Assembly (NCBI RefSeq): GCF_916618885.1
Contig: NZ_CAKAKH010000002.1
Location: forward strand, 124,001 to 188,000
Length of the DNA stretch: 64,000 nucleotides
From: Marinilactibacillus sp. Marseille-P9653
GTDB taxonomy: Bacteria; Bacillota; Bacilli; Lactobacillales; Carnobacteriaceae_A
Direction: 5' to 3'
Shown: piece by piece, positions 7,793 to 16,266 of the stretch
How the letters are laid out: the number at the start of each line of letters is the position of its first letter
Position numbering within the stretch: position 1 is the first letter of the stretch
The notes under the pieces: generated by a model
Database searches by the model: none
Told to the model about the DNA's origin: nothing
The model's input: the letters and a program-made list of their open reading frames with translations, nothing else
Position numbers and translations under genes: made by a program

Positions 7793-9605
7793 GACTGACT
7801 TCCCCTACCTTCTTTTTGTAATAGTGGCTTTGTGTTTCAAACATTTCAAAATACTTACCTCTTTGCTTCATCAGCTGACTATGAGAACCTTCTTCAACAA
7901 TCTCCCCATTTTCCATAAATAGAATTCTGTCGCAAAAACGAGTGGAAGACAGTCGATGGGAAATAAAAATAGAAGTTTTCCCATTTGATAATGCTTCGTA
8001 TTGTTTATAAATTTCGTTTTCTGCTATTGGATCTAGTGCCGCCGTTGGCTCATCTAGTATCAGTATTGGCCCATCTTTGTACAATGCCTTTGCTAGTTGA
8101 AGCTTTTGCTTTTGTCCACCTGAAAGATCGACTGCATCTTCGTGAATTCTTTTAACAAGTTTAGACTTCTCTTTGTCTTTTAGTCCCTGAATGACTTGAT
8201 CCATTCCGCTGAGGCGCATAACTTCTTCTAATCTTCTTGGATCCTTTGTCTGACCTTGTAAGATTGTTTCCTCCAATGTTAATGGCAATTCAAAATAATC
8301 CTGGAAAACAACTGAAAACAAGCGATAGTATTCTTCAATTTCATAATCAGTCATTTTACGATCATTAATCCAGATCTCTCCTTGGTCTGGCAAGTAAAGA
8401 CCACTTAACAATTTAACTAATGTTGTTTTTCCTGCTCCATTAATGCCTACTAATGCTACCTTTTCTCCAGAGGCAATTTTTAGGTTGAAATTTTTAAAGG
8501 TATCTTCGTCTGCTTCCGAGTAACGATAAAATAGGTTTCGAAACTCTATCGATAACTGTTTACCGATTTCAGTTGAACTATCTAATCCTTCCCCATGATT
8601 TAGTTTACTTTTGATATGCATTAAACGATTGAAGTCCTCTACAGCTAATCCTACTTTATGGAACTCAACAGCACTTCTGAATACCCCATTGACCCATTGA
8701 GATAAAGTAGCAATGGATCCAAAATAAATCGTGAATTCCGCTATCCCAATCTGTCCATCGCTTAGCAAATTAATAAGATAAATATATGCACTCAAGTCCA
8801 CGATTAGACTGCCTATTGCACTTATAATATCCCCACTGAACTTTATTCTATCTAGTTTGAACAAGTTTAGTTGTTTTTCCTCTATAACGACTTTAAATAC
8901 ATGACCGAACCAGTGACTCATTTTGTATAAGCGCATATCTTTTGTCGCTTTGAACTCGGTCGATTTATCATTAAAATAGCGTAATTTCTGATTTAATGGT
9001 GCAAGTTTTTCTTTGTATTGATCTTCTTTTATGTTCACATATAATCCGTATAAAAAATTCGCGATTGAGGAAATTAGTATAACGATAACAAATGCGAAAT
9101 GAATACTTCCTAAAATTGTTCCATATAGAATCAACCCCAAAACGTTTTTCACGAATGATTCTCCTACCATAAAGAAACGCTGGATGCCGTAATATGGATT
9201 CATTACTGAATCTAACCCTTTATTAATCGTTTCTTGTCCTTTGCTCCCATCAAACAAACTATAATCTACTTTCGTCAGCTTCGTACCCAATTCAATAAAT
9301 AGTGAGACTCTGAAATCGTTCCCTTTGTTATTTAATAGATTGATAAAGCATTTTGATAGAACGGTGCTCCCTAAAATAACGACTAATAGTATTGCAAATC
9401 TACTTAGTAAATATGGTAAGCTTTGCCCGCGGCTAAATGTATCAAGCAATACAGCCGTTAGTCCTAATGTCGCTAAGGGTAAAATCATTTCTGCGATACC
9501 TGCAACAATCATGTACATAATCAGTTTTTTATCATAGCTCGCTATGCGCTTAAGTAAGTATCCAATATTTTGAATAGTAGACTGTTTGCTGTTATTTTCT
9601 GTCAT
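7779..9605 (-). CDS. ABC exporter half-transporter (TMD-NBD), first of a pair
   Basis: A fused exporter of about 608 residues, with membrane helices in the first 320 residues and an ATPase with Walker A GINGAGKTT, a fully canonical signature LSGGQKQK, Walker B LILDEPTAALDP and 'FISHRLSS'. A GTG at 9614 is in frame, but the GAGG ribosome site overlaps it, so ATG 9605 is the better start. Its 3' end overlaps the next ABC gene by 14 bases. A direct repeat typical of LytTR-type operators lies about 55-87 bases upstream, so this gene may have its own regulated promoter as well as read-through from the kinase. One canonical and one variant signature fits a heterodimeric exporter. Confidence 0.85.
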   Translation of the reverse strand: MTENNSKQSTIQNIGYLLKRIASYDKKLIMYMIVAGIAEMILPLATLGLTAVLLDTFSRGQSLPYLLSRFAILLVVILGSTVLSKCFINLLNNKGNDFRVSLFIELGTKLTKVDYSLFDGSKGQETINKGLDSVMNPYYGIQRFFMVGESFVKNVLGLILYGTILGSIHFAFVIVILISSIANFLYGLYVNIKEDQYKEKLAPLNQKLRYFNDKSTEFKATKDMRLYKMSHWFGHVFKVVIEEKQLNLFKLDRIKFSGDIISAIGSLIVDLSAYIYLINLLSDGQIGIAEFTIYFGSIATLSQWVNGVFRSAVEFHKVGLAVEDFNRLMHIKSKLNHGEGLDSSTEIGKQLSIEFRNLFYRYSEADEDTFKNFNLKIASGEKVALVGINGAGKTTLVKLLSGLYLPDQGEIWINDRKMTDYEIEEYYRLFSVVFQDYFELPLTLEETILQGQTKDPRRLEEVMRLSGMDQVIQGLKDKEKSKLVKRIHEDAVDLSGGQKQKLQLAKALYKDGPILILDEPTAALDPIAENEIYKQYEALSNGKTSIFISHRLSSTRFCDRILFMENGEIVEEGSHSQLMKQRGKYFEMFETQSHYYKKKVGEVSHEAI

Positions 9606-9623
9606 ATCCTTCACCTCTATTTC

Positions 9624-9692
9624 ATCTTACTGAAAAAAATCGCGTCTGGTTATTTCTTTCACGAGTGGTTCATTTTTTCTCATGAGTGGTTC
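9624..9692 (-). promoter_or_regulatory. Putative LytTR-type operator and promoter of the ABC pair
   Basis: In plus-strand reading, CACGAGTGGTTC (9660-9671) and CATGAGTGGTTC (9681-9692) match at 11 of 12 positions. They repeat with a 21-bp period, two helical turns, the spacing used by AgrA/ComE-type LytTR proteins. On the minus strand a TAAGAT -10 candidate (9624-9629) follows, with only a weak -35, as expected for an activated promoter. Binding by the neighbouring regulator is inference. Confidence 0.5.
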
Positions 9693-9708
9693 TATAAAAA
9701 AGAAGTGT

Positions 9709-10428
9709 TTACAACGGAAGCATCACTTCCGTTGCAAACACGCCTTCTTCTGACTGACGGTTAATATATCCACCGTATTTTTCGACTGTATTATCAATTC
9801 TAAGTAATCCAAATCCGTGATCTTTACCGGATTTAGTTGTGATATACTGTTTGCCAATTTTTCTGACTTGTCTGTTCATCGAATTGGTCACACTGATATA
9901 TAGTTGTTCTTTCATGACTTGAATATACACTCGGATAAATCGGTCTTGTGGATTATCAACTGTTAGACACCCTTCTACGGCGTTGTTCAGTAAATTTCCT
10001 AAAACAACCCCTAAATCAACATCTAATATTTGAATTGACTTAGGTACTTGAGCTTTCGCATTCAATACAATTTCTTTGGACTGTGCAAGTGTTAGTTTAC
10101 TGTTCAAGACAGCATCAACAGTGACATTTCCAGACTTGATCAAAGTATCGACCGACATTAGGTCTTCATCTAACTCGTTTAAGTACCCTTTAATCTGGTC
10201 AATTTGGTTCATTTCAAGATAAGCTTTCATTGCCTGAATATGATTTTTGTAGTCATGTCGCCAGCCTCGCATCTGTCTATAAATACTTTCAACCTCTTCG
10301 ACGTGCGAATGAATGATAGCTGCGTTCGTTTCAACAATTTTCTTTTCGTAATAGTTTCGTACAACATAACGAATACTATAAGTGATTACGGTCAACAGTA
10401 CTATACTACCCAATATGTAATACCACAT
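9709..10428 (-). CDS. Compact GHKL sensor histidine kinase (AgrC/ComD-type catalytic part)
   Basis: A 239-residue kinase with one N-terminal membrane helix (about 3-23), a short coiled linker, then the H-box 'WRHDYKNH' with His58 as likely phosphoacceptor. The GHKL ATPase follows, with N-box 'LGNLLNNAVEGC' and G-box 'GKDHGFGLLRI'. AgrC-type kinases usually have five to seven membrane helices that sense a peptide; here the sensor is almost absent. It starts four bases after the regulator gene ends, in the same operon. The signal may come through the partner ABC exporter or through cell-envelope contact, but the sequence does not show which. Confidence 0.85.
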   Translation of the reverse strand: MWYYILGSIVLLTVITYSIRYVVRNYYEKKIVETNAAIIHSHVEEVESIYRQMRGWRHDYKNHIQAMKAYLEMNQIDQIKGYLNELDEDLMSVDTLIKSGNVTVDAVLNSKLTLAQSKEIVLNAKAQVPKSIQILDVDLGVVLGNLLNNAVEGCLTVDNPQDRFIRVYIQVMKEQLYISVTNSMNRQVRKIGKQYITTKSGKDHGFGLLRIDNTVEKYGGYINRQSEEGVFATEVMLPL

Positions 10429-10432
10429 TTAA

Positions 10433-11149
10433 CTACTCACTTCCTTTGAAGTATCGGATGAATGATTCATTTACTTTCTTATATAACCGTCTGGAGATTG
10501 GAACCGTTACGCCATTTGTCAAATAGACTTCTGTTTTACTGATTTTTTTCACATGTTCTATGTTGATTAGGTAAGAACGATGAGTTTTTACAAAAATTTC
10601 TTTTGGAAGTTCTGCTTGAATCGTACCCAGCCCTTGTTTGATTTCAATCGGTTCCTCAACAGTCTGGATATTCGTTTCATGTCCTAACGCTTCCAGACTA
10701 ATCAACTCTCTCTGATTGATTCGAATAGAACCATCCGTCGTCTCAACAATTAAAAACTCATTTTTTTTAGGTCGTAGCGCTTTTATTCGGTCGAGCACTT
10801 GAAATAGTTTTTCTCTGTCAATTGGTTTCAATAAGTAATCTACTGCATCTACTTTGTATCCATCCAATGAATATTCAGAGTATCCCGTAACGAATAAAAT
10901 TTTAAGATCATGCCGTTGATTTCTTAAATAGTGTGCTAGTTCCATTCCATTCATTTTGCCCATTTCAATATCTAAAATCAATAATTCCACTGACTTGTCT
11001 TCTTCGAAGTGAAACAAAAAAGCTTCTGCCGATTCAAAAGTCGAAATATTCAATTGCAGAGAATGCATAGCTTCGTACTCTGCCAGTAATTTTTTGATTA
11101 AATCTTGCTGAATTTTTTCATCATCCACGAGTGCAATTGTCCAGTTCAT
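10433..11149 (-). CDS. LytTR-family response regulator
   Basis: A 238-residue regulator with a receiver domain (1-120; acidic pair DD at 9-10, phosphoacceptor Asp60 in 'LLILDIEM', Lys in 'LLKPID') and a C-terminal LytTR DNA-binding domain (about 132-236, with the typical 'ivkTHRSYLIN' core). It is the first gene of the run regulator - kinase - ABC - ABC, all on the minus strand. LytTR regulators bind direct repeats with 21-22-bp period; one such repeat lies in front of the first ABC gene. The pair is therefore probably dedicated to controlling the exporters. Confidence 0.88.
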   Translation of the reverse strand: MNWTIALVDDEKIQQDLIKKLLAEYEAMHSLQLNISTFESAEAFLFHFEEDKSVELLILDIEMGKMNGMELAHYLRNQRHDLKILFVTGYSEYSLDGYKVDAVDYLLKPIDREKLFQVLDRIKALRPKKNEFLIVETTDGSIRINQRELISLEALGHETNIQTVEEPIEIKQGLGTIQAELPKEIFVKTHRSYLINIEHVKKISKTEVYLTNGVTVPISRRLYKKVNESFIRYFKGSE

Positions 11150-11348
11150 TTTTTCACCTCTACGTCAGTATAACGTATAGAACATTTGCTTTGCTACACT
11201 TTGGGTGTGTTTATTTTACACAATTCAAAGACTTATAAAATATAGTTACTCCAACACTTTATTGAGTGCATATGAATTGTAAATCCTTTTTATGGTTTAT
11301 ATACTGGAAATCAAAGAAGCATTATATAGCTTTAAGGAGGAATTTTTA

Positions 11349-11825
11349 ATGAGCAAATATGTAGACGGAACATATTCATCAATAAAAGAAGCGATCATAG
11401 CAATCAACGGGCTCGTTACAGACGGATATTCAAAAGAAGAAATGGTTTTAGTGGGTAACACTTCAACGCTCAAAGAAAATCATTCAGAAGAAGTTGCGGT
11501 AAATATTGAAGATTACGAATCTACTTCTTACAAAGAGCTATTAAGTGACCACAAAGATAAAATTGATTCAGGGCAACTGGTTTTACTTTACGACGAAGAT
11601 TCCAGTCTTAATGATGACTTAGTCGCTGGAGACCATACTGATGAACCGAACCGCTCAGTTAAAGATAATGCACCAGACCCAGATTTAGACTCTACGGCTT
11701 CTTCAACAGATGATATCGGTAATAGCGACTCAGAGCACGTTTCAGCAGAAGATGATCAAGATTCTTCAAGTGATACCGTCAAAATCGACGATCATGATAT
11801 CGGTGCCGGTCGACCTCTACAGTAA
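11349..11825 (+). CDS. YflT-like general stress protein, paralogue 1
   Basis: The frame is open from 11292, but ATG 11349 (MSKYVDGTYSS) follows a strong AAGGAGG site (11334-11340) and aligns with the starts of four paralogues in this window, so a 158-residue product is called. The N-terminal half has the pattern of the general stress protein 17M-like (YflT) domain: 'YVDGTYSSIKEAI', then 'LVTDGYSKEEMVLVGN', then a 'DKIDSGQLVLLYD' strand. The second half is an acidic, Asp/Ser-rich, probably disordered tail. No signal peptide or membrane helix is seen. First of three tandem genes here; two more lie at 16.5-18.3 kb. A stress role is inferred from B. subtilis relatives. Confidence 0.75.
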   Translation: MSKYVDGTYSSIKEAIIAINGLVTDGYSKEEMVLVGNTSTLKENHSEEVAVNIEDYESTSYKELLSDHKDKIDSGQLVLLYDEDSSLNDDLVAGDHTDEPNRSVKDNAPDPDLDSTASSTDDIGNSDSEHVSAEDDQDSSSDTVKIDDHDIGAGRPLQ

Positions 11826-11909
11826 TCTAGGCAGCCCTAAAAAATTGACAAACGATTAAACGGTTATTTTAAAATTTTTGTTTCTTATATAAAGGGGGAA
11901 CTTTATTCA

Positions 11910-12419
11910 ATGGATAAATTTATTGATGGTAGTTATGCAACAATTGACGACGCTCTTAAAGCGGTAATTGCGCTTTATACTCAAGGCTATGCAAAGGAAG
12001 ATTTATTACTTGTTACCCATGATTCCAAAAAAGAAGAACTTTCTTCAAAAACAGAAGTCAAAGTGACGACCAAAGACTTACTGATGCAAGATGAGAATGA
12101 TGCAGAGCAGTCAACGATGGAAAAAATCAAAGATACCTTAACACCTCAATCTGATTACGATCATTCAGAAGGGAAAAAAGTATCTGATTTGTTAACAGAT
12201 TACGAAACAGACATTGAACAAGGCAACACCATCGTTTTGGCAGAACTCAATTCTGATGTAGACCGAGACCCTACAACGGATCCAACGAGTGGGTACGATA
12301 ACCACAGTTCGATAGAAGATCCGGATATTAACCCTATCCCTCAAACAACTGACGGCTTCAAGAAAGATCAAGACCAAGACATTCATATTGATAATAACGA
12401 TCTATTTCATCGACCATAA
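11910..12419 (+). CDS. YflT-like general stress protein, paralogue 2
   Basis: A 169-residue paralogue of the preceding gene: the N-terminal domain starts 'KFIDGSYATIDDALKAV' and 'QGYAKEDLLLVTHD', and the second motif is 'YETDIEQGNTIVLAEL'. Between them is an insert 'STMEKIKDTL', an amphipathic segment also present in the paralogues at 16.5 and 17.3 kb but lacking in paralogues 1 and 3. The tail (about 115-169) is rich in Asp, Pro and Thr. AAAGGGGG precedes ATG 11910. It lies 84 bases after paralogue 1 and 37 before paralogue 3, so co-transcription is likely. Confidence 0.75.
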   Translation: MDKFIDGSYATIDDALKAVIALYTQGYAKEDLLLVTHDSKKEELSSKTEVKVTTKDLLMQDENDAEQSTMEKIKDTLTPQSDYDHSEGKKVSDLLTDYETDIEQGNTIVLAELNSDVDRDPTTDPTSGYDNHSSIEDPDINPIPQTTDGFKKDQDQDIHIDNNDLFHRP

Positions 12420-12456
12420 TACTAGAAGCAAATGTAAATTTTAGGAGGAATATATT

Positions 12457-12912
12457 ATGACTCATTTTGTAGAAGACAGTTACGCCTCTATGAAAGAAGC
12501 GGTTCAAGCTACAAATGCCATGGTGACTCGTGGCTATTCAAGAGAGGATATCACTTTTGTAACAAGTGAATCCAAAAAGTCGGAGCTTTCTGCAGATTTG
12601 GACATCAATATTTCAACAGACACATCTCACGAAGCTTTAGCTTCATACAAGGAAGACATTGAACAGGGTCAGCTTGTTGCGTTAGTAAAAGAGGATCCAA
12701 GTATTGATAACGATCAGAAAACTGGGACTACGAACGATGAGGCGGATAGTCCGGCAGAAGACCCTAACCCGAATTCTAATCTAACTACAGGTACAAACTC
12801 AGACACGATGCGTGATAACCCCACACCAGGTGATGTTCCAGTTGGAGATGATGACGATGCTCCCGGAAGTGTCCCCGTCGACGAAGACCACGATCTGACA
12901 AACGGACTTTAA
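12457..12912 (+). CDS. YflT-like general stress protein, paralogue 3
   Basis: A 151-residue paralogue: 'HFVEDSYASMKEAVQATNAMV', 'RGYSREDITFVTSE', then 'YKEDIEQGQLVALVKED', followed by an acidic tail of about 65 residues rich in Asp, Pro and Asn. It has AGGAGG nine bases before ATG 12457. Third and last of the tandem, closed by the terminator at 12923-12970. The N-terminal domain is conserved among the five copies while the tails differ in length and sequence, which suggests that domain binds a common partner. Confidence 0.75.
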   Translation: MTHFVEDSYASMKEAVQATNAMVTRGYSREDITFVTSESKKSELSADLDINISTDTSHEALASYKEDIEQGQLVALVKEDPSIDNDQKTGTTNDEADSPAEDPNPNSNLTTGTNSDTMRDNPTPGDVPVGDDDDAPGSVPVDEDHDLTNGL

Positions 12913-12922
12913 TTGATTATTT

Positions 12923-12970
12923 AAAAGAACGTCCACACAGTTCCCAGTGAACTTGCGTGTACGTTCTTTT
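12923..12970 (+). terminator. Rho-independent terminator of the stress-protein tandem
   Basis: A long stem of about 20 bp (AAAAGAACGT... with ...ACGTTCTTTT) around CCAGT. It sits 10 bases after paralogue 3. Confidence 0.85.
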
Positions 12971-13077
12971 GTACTTTCTGTATTCTTTTATATTCTTTAT
13001 ACTATTCCTATATCTTGTCCGCTGATTTTTTACAGAATCAAATTAAATTAAAGACATAGATACCTGTTACTTGTGCT

Positions 13078-13293
13078 TTATTTGATACTCGTCAGTCCAT
13101 ATTCAAGTATATCTCCTGGCTGGCATTCTAATACTTCACAGAGCTTTTCCAGAGTAGAAAAACGGATAGCTTTTGCTTTTCCATTTTTTAAGTTCGAGAT
13201 ATTCGCCATGGTGATACCTACTTTTTCTGAAAGCTCTGTAACGGACATTTTTCTTTTTGCTAATACTACATCTAAGTTTACGATAATTCCCAT
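13078..13293 (-). CDS. Small HTH regulator, Cro/CI type (YozG-like)
   Basis: A 71-residue protein that is essentially one helix-turn-helix: 'MSVTELSEKVGITMANISNLKNGKAKAIRFSTLEKLCEVL', followed by 'QPGDILEY', the hallmark ending of the YozG group. It begins 10 bases after the end of the DUF2975 membrane gene, and such pairs are common in Firmicutes. The partner is thought to modulate or respond to this regulator. Targets are unknown; self-control through the shared promoter upstream of the membrane gene is likely. Confidence 0.85.
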   Translation of the reverse strand: MGIIVNLDVVLAKRKMSVTELSEKVGITMANISNLKNGKAKAIRFSTLEKLCEVLECQPGDILEYGLTSIK

Positions 13294-13303
13294 TATATTC
13301 TCC

Positions 13304-13783
13304 TCATATCGTTAAGTCATTTTCTAGTTTGTACGCTCTTGCATTCGAAAACAGAATATTCAAGACATCCGCAAACGCTACAATAACCGCAGAAAAAAAT
13401 AAAAAGAACAGTCCTACTAGAATGAGTCCCGGTGCATCGTCTCGATCCGCTACTAAATACACGATTGGCAGTAGCAATAAGTAAATTCCTGTCATAATAG
13501 AGGCCGCATTTCTTATGTTCTTCAAGCAGCTAATGGTGCTCACGGAAAACGCTTCGTTTTCATCTATATGTACGATCAATTTGAAAGATTGAGCTAGCAT
13601 GAACAAAAAGCAAACGCCTGTAATGATTAAAGCTCCTTGTGTCAATGGGTGTAAAATCGTCATGTGTGGCAGAGTGAACTGAAGTAAATTCGTAACCCAG
13701 GGTAAGACGAGAAAGTTAAATCCAATCGTTCCTAAAGCCAAAATTCCTAACGTAATTTTTAATACGATCGTCCTGATTTTCAT
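13304..13783 (-). CDS. DUF2975 family membrane protein
   Basis: A 159-residue integral membrane protein with four hydrophobic helices (about 10-32, 47-68, 92-112, 118-143). It has the DUF2975 pattern of 'FSVSTISCLKNIR' in the middle loop and a short charged C-terminus. It is the first gene of a two-gene operon with the YozG-like regulator. The function of the family is unknown. Start ATG 13783 is preceded by an AGAAAGAAG-like ribosome site. Confidence 0.8.
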   Translation of the reverse strand: MKIRTIVLKITLGILALGTIGFNFLVLPWVTNLLQFTLPHMTILHPLTQGALIITGVCFLFMLAQSFKLIVHIDENEAFSVSTISCLKNIRNAASIMTGIYLLLLPIVYLVADRDDAPGLILVGLFFLFFSAVIVAFADVLNILFSNARAYKLENDLTI

Positions 13784-13816
13784 GATTCATCTTCTTTCTT
13801 TAGTGATTTACTGAAA

Positions 13817-13845
13817 ACTATATCATTCATATAACTGAATAACAA
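13817..13845 (-). promoter_or_regulatory. Promoter of the DUF2975-HTH operon
   Basis: On the minus strand, TTGTTA (-35, 13840-13845), a 17-bp spacer and TATAGT (-10, 13817-13822), about 35 bases before the DUF2975 start. Confidence 0.5.
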
Positions 13846-13932
13846 CAGATAATTATCGTTAATCGACAAACTTAAAAGTTTTTTTAATAATTTGACAGAA
13901 TGAGGACACTTTACTATCAACATAAAATAAGA

Positions 13933-13969
13933 AAAAGACAGAAAGTGTATGCTTCACTCTCTGTCTTAT
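13933..13969 (-). terminator. Terminator of the histidine phosphatase transcript
   Basis: A stem AAGACAGAGAGTG / CACTTTCTGTCTT (one mismatch) read on the minus strand, followed by T5. It sits just past the phosphatase stop. Confidence 0.7.
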
Positions 13970-13972
13970 TGC

Positions 13973-14578
13973 TCAATTCTTTTTATAGCTTCCGTCGTTG
14001 ATCTTGTTGATGACAACTTTCCCTGAATCCATGATTGTGATTTGAGAAACGCCACCTGTTTTCCCAGAAAACGTCAACTGATCCAAATGCTCTACTTCGT
14101 ATCCTAAGAACATAGAGTGAAACTGTGTCAGAATATCTCCATGCGCAACAATAAGTGCATCCCCTTTTTCAATAAGCTCGTTATAAAAGGGTGACAGTCG
14201 CTCCCATGAGTCTCGCTTAGACTCCGCTGATGGAAAGAGCTTATCTTCCACGGATTCTTCATGCTTAATGATATTGTCTTTTAGCCACTTAACAGATTTT
14301 CCACAAGCTTCTCCTAAATTCCGTTCTCTTAATCGTTTTTCCTTTTGTATTGTAATCTCTAGAATTTCTGCTAGGGGGGCCGCTGTTTGGATTGCTCTTT
14401 TCAAGTCCGAAGAATATAAATCAAATCCCGTCAGATCTATTTCTTTAGTTAAAGCATCTGCGATAGTTTTCGCTTCAGTCTTTCCTTTTTCTGTTAAGTC
14501 CCAATCTGTCCATGATCCAATCATCCCATTTGTGTGATGAACAGATTCAGTATGTTGGATTGTTATAATTGTCTGCAA
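13973..14578 (-). CDS. Histidine phosphatase family protein with altered RHG motif
   Basis: A 201-residue phosphoglycerate-mutase-like protein. The usual start motif R-H-G is replaced by Gln-His-Thr ('TIQHTES', His9), followed by 'HHTNGMIGSWTDWDLTEKG'. Other family features are kept: 'YSSDLKRAIQTA' with the phosphate-binding Arg, 'RERNLGE', and the second His in 'LIVAHGD'. Similar QH(T/C) variants occur in small Firmicute phosphatases, so activity is plausible, on a small phosphoester. It ends one base before the ABC-F gene stop region and is likely co-transcribed with it. Confidence 0.8.
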   Translation of the reverse strand: MQTIITIQHTESVHHTNGMIGSWTDWDLTEKGKTEAKTIADALTKEIDLTGFDLYSSDLKRAIQTAAPLAEILEITIQKEKRLRERNLGEACGKSVKWLKDNIIKHEESVEDKLFPSAESKRDSWERLSPFYNELIEKGDALIVAHGDILTQFHSMFLGYEVEHLDQLTFSGKTGGVSQITIMDSGKVVINKINDGSYKKN

Positions 14579-14579
14579 A

Positions 14580-16064
14580 TTACTCTCCCCTTTTATTTAC
14601 GACCTCAAGATTCAGTTTTCTGTTTTCGATCTTCCAAATCTGATCGGCCATATGATCCATAAATCGTTGATCGTGACTAGTGAAAACAATTGTTCCAGGA
14701 TAAGCAATCATCAATTTCTCTAGCGCTTCTATCGTTTCAAGATCAATAAAATTTGTTGGTTCATCTAGTATCAAAATATTACTAGAAATCGAAAACATTT
14801 TGGCAAGAACCAATTTTGTTGCTTCTCCTCCACTTAACGACTGGACAGGTTGTTGCAACTGATTATCTAGAAAGCCTAGGTTATGGGCAATAGCTCTTAC
14901 GAGCGCTTCTGAATAATCTGAATCTTTTGATAGATACTGGAAAAGAGTTTCCTGTTTCTCTAGATAATAGTCCATCTGATTGTACGTAGATATTTCAGCT
15001 TTTGGAGACATGACAATTCCAGAACCATTTGCCAAGATATACTGAATCAAACTTGTTTTGCCAGATCCATTATTTCCTGTAATCCCAATTCTTTTACCTA
15101 GAGGAAATTGAAAATTGATCTTTTCTAATAAAACCTGATTCCCTTTGACTATCGTTACCGCTTCTCCTCTAATTGGAAACCGATTATACATTTTCAAATT
15201 TTCTAATACTGGAAATTGCAAAGCTCGGTAAGCACTCGGCTTCTCAACTTCCTCTAATTTTTCGATTCTACTATTGATTGCTTTTACCGTTTTATGGGCT
15301 GACTTCTGAACAGTATCTTTTTGCTTTGAGGAAGACAAACGACTAGGTTTGATTCGTCTATTTTTCTGCTTTTCACTAACTTGGTTCAACTTGGTTGCTT
15401 GTCTTTGCTTTTTATCTACTGTACGCTCTAATCGATTTTTTTCTTTTACGTAAAGATTATGCTTTTGTTTCTGTTCTTCTAATTCCGCTTCTTTTTGAAC
15501 TTCATATTGGCTAAAATTTCCTTTATAGACTGTTACTTTTCCTGACTCTACTTCCCATATCGATGTAACCGTAGCATCTAGAAAGGCTCTATCGTGGCTA
15601 ACAATCAATGCTGTTCCATAAAAGTATTGAAGTTCTTCTATCAAGAATCTTCTTCCTTTTGTATCTAAATGAGTCGTCGGTTCATCCAGTAAGAGTCCGC
15701 CAGTATAACGAGAGAATAAATTTACTAACTTCAAACGAGATACTTCTCCTCCGCTGTAAAAATCCGAGGAATGAGTAGGTATGTTTAACTTGCCAAGTAA
15801 CTCAGGATCCGTCATTTCAAAATCGATTCTCGTTCCTTTTTCTATTTGGGCAAAGTACTGGAACTCAATAGATTTCTCAATTTTTCCACTGTCTTGTTCT
15901 ATTTCTCCAGCAATCATTTTGACTAAAGTACTTTTTCCCTGACCATTTCTCCCAATTATTCCAATCTTCTCATTCTCATATACGGTGAGGTGATTAATCG
16001 AAACCACCTCTCTGCTGTTGTAACTTTTCATTACATCTTTCATTTCTAAAACTAATTTTTCCAT
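14580..16064 (-). CDS. ABC-F type ribosomal protection / antibiotic-resistance ATPase
   Basis: A 494-residue protein with two ATPase domains and no membrane segment. The first has GRNGQGKST (38-46), 'YSGGEVSRLKL' and 'LLLDEPTTHLD'; the second has GNNGSGKTS, 'LSGGEATKLVL' and 'LILDEPTNFID'. A long Lys/Arg-rich linker (about 185-290) joins them, as in Lsa, Vga and Msr proteins that remove antibiotics from the ribosome. Length fits that group. Upstream lies a 200-base leader with a 13-codon reading frame and an intrinsic terminator, so expression is very probably controlled by drug-dependent attenuation. The protected drug class cannot be assigned from the protein alone. Confidence 0.88.
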   Translation of the reverse strand: MEKLVLEMKDVMKSYNSREVVSINHLTVYENEKIGIIGRNGQGKSTLVKMIAGEIEQDSGKIEKSIEFQYFAQIEKGTRIDFEMTDPELLGKLNIPTHSSDFYSGGEVSRLKLVNLFSRYTGGLLLDEPTTHLDTKGRRFLIEELQYFYGTALIVSHDRAFLDATVTSIWEVESGKVTVYKGNFSQYEVQKEAELEEQKQKHNLYVKEKNRLERTVDKKQRQATKLNQVSEKQKNRRIKPSRLSSSKQKDTVQKSAHKTVKAINSRIEKLEEVEKPSAYRALQFPVLENLKMYNRFPIRGEAVTIVKGNQVLLEKINFQFPLGKRIGITGNNGSGKTSLIQYILANGSGIVMSPKAEISTYNQMDYYLEKQETLFQYLSKDSDYSEALVRAIAHNLGFLDNQLQQPVQSLSGGEATKLVLAKMFSISSNILILDEPTNFIDLETIEALEKLMIAYPGTIVFTSHDQRFMDHMADQIWKIENRKLNLEVVNKRGE

Positions 16065-16136
16065 AGATAAACACTCCTTTTTTAAAGTCGTGTTCTATAC
16101 TACAGAGGGAGGTCTGATCCCTTACATCAATGTACA

Positions 16137-16163
16137 CAAAAAAGAGATAGCTCACTACCTCTT
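16137..16163 (-). terminator. Attenuator terminator in the ABC-F leader
   Basis: On the minus strand a 9-bp stem (AAGAGGTAG / CTATCTCTT, one G-T pair) with TGAG loop is followed by TTTTTT. It lies between the leader peptide and the ABC-F start, so it can stop transcription before the gene. Confidence 0.75.
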
Positions 16164-16238
16164 CAAAGTAACTATATTTTCCAGATGGAAGAAAAATGTG
16201 CAGACTGCTCCCTTGTATCTGTCGTAAAAAACAGGACC

Positions 16239-16266
16239 TTGAATTGTTATTTAATTAACGATTCAA
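16239..16266 (-). promoter_or_regulatory. Hairpin overlapping the end of the ABC-F leader peptide
   Basis: Arms TTGAATCGTTA and TAACAATTCAA (one mismatch) with a 6-base loop. The 5' arm covers the last four leader codons and the stop. A ribosome stalled upstream on the leader would change whether this hairpin forms. Confidence 0.6.

Noticed and set aside
11217-11275. 12-codon frame (MHSIKCWSNYIL) upstream of the LytTR regulator as a signal peptide gene
   Set aside because: No ribosome site and no leader or double-glycine features; likely chance.
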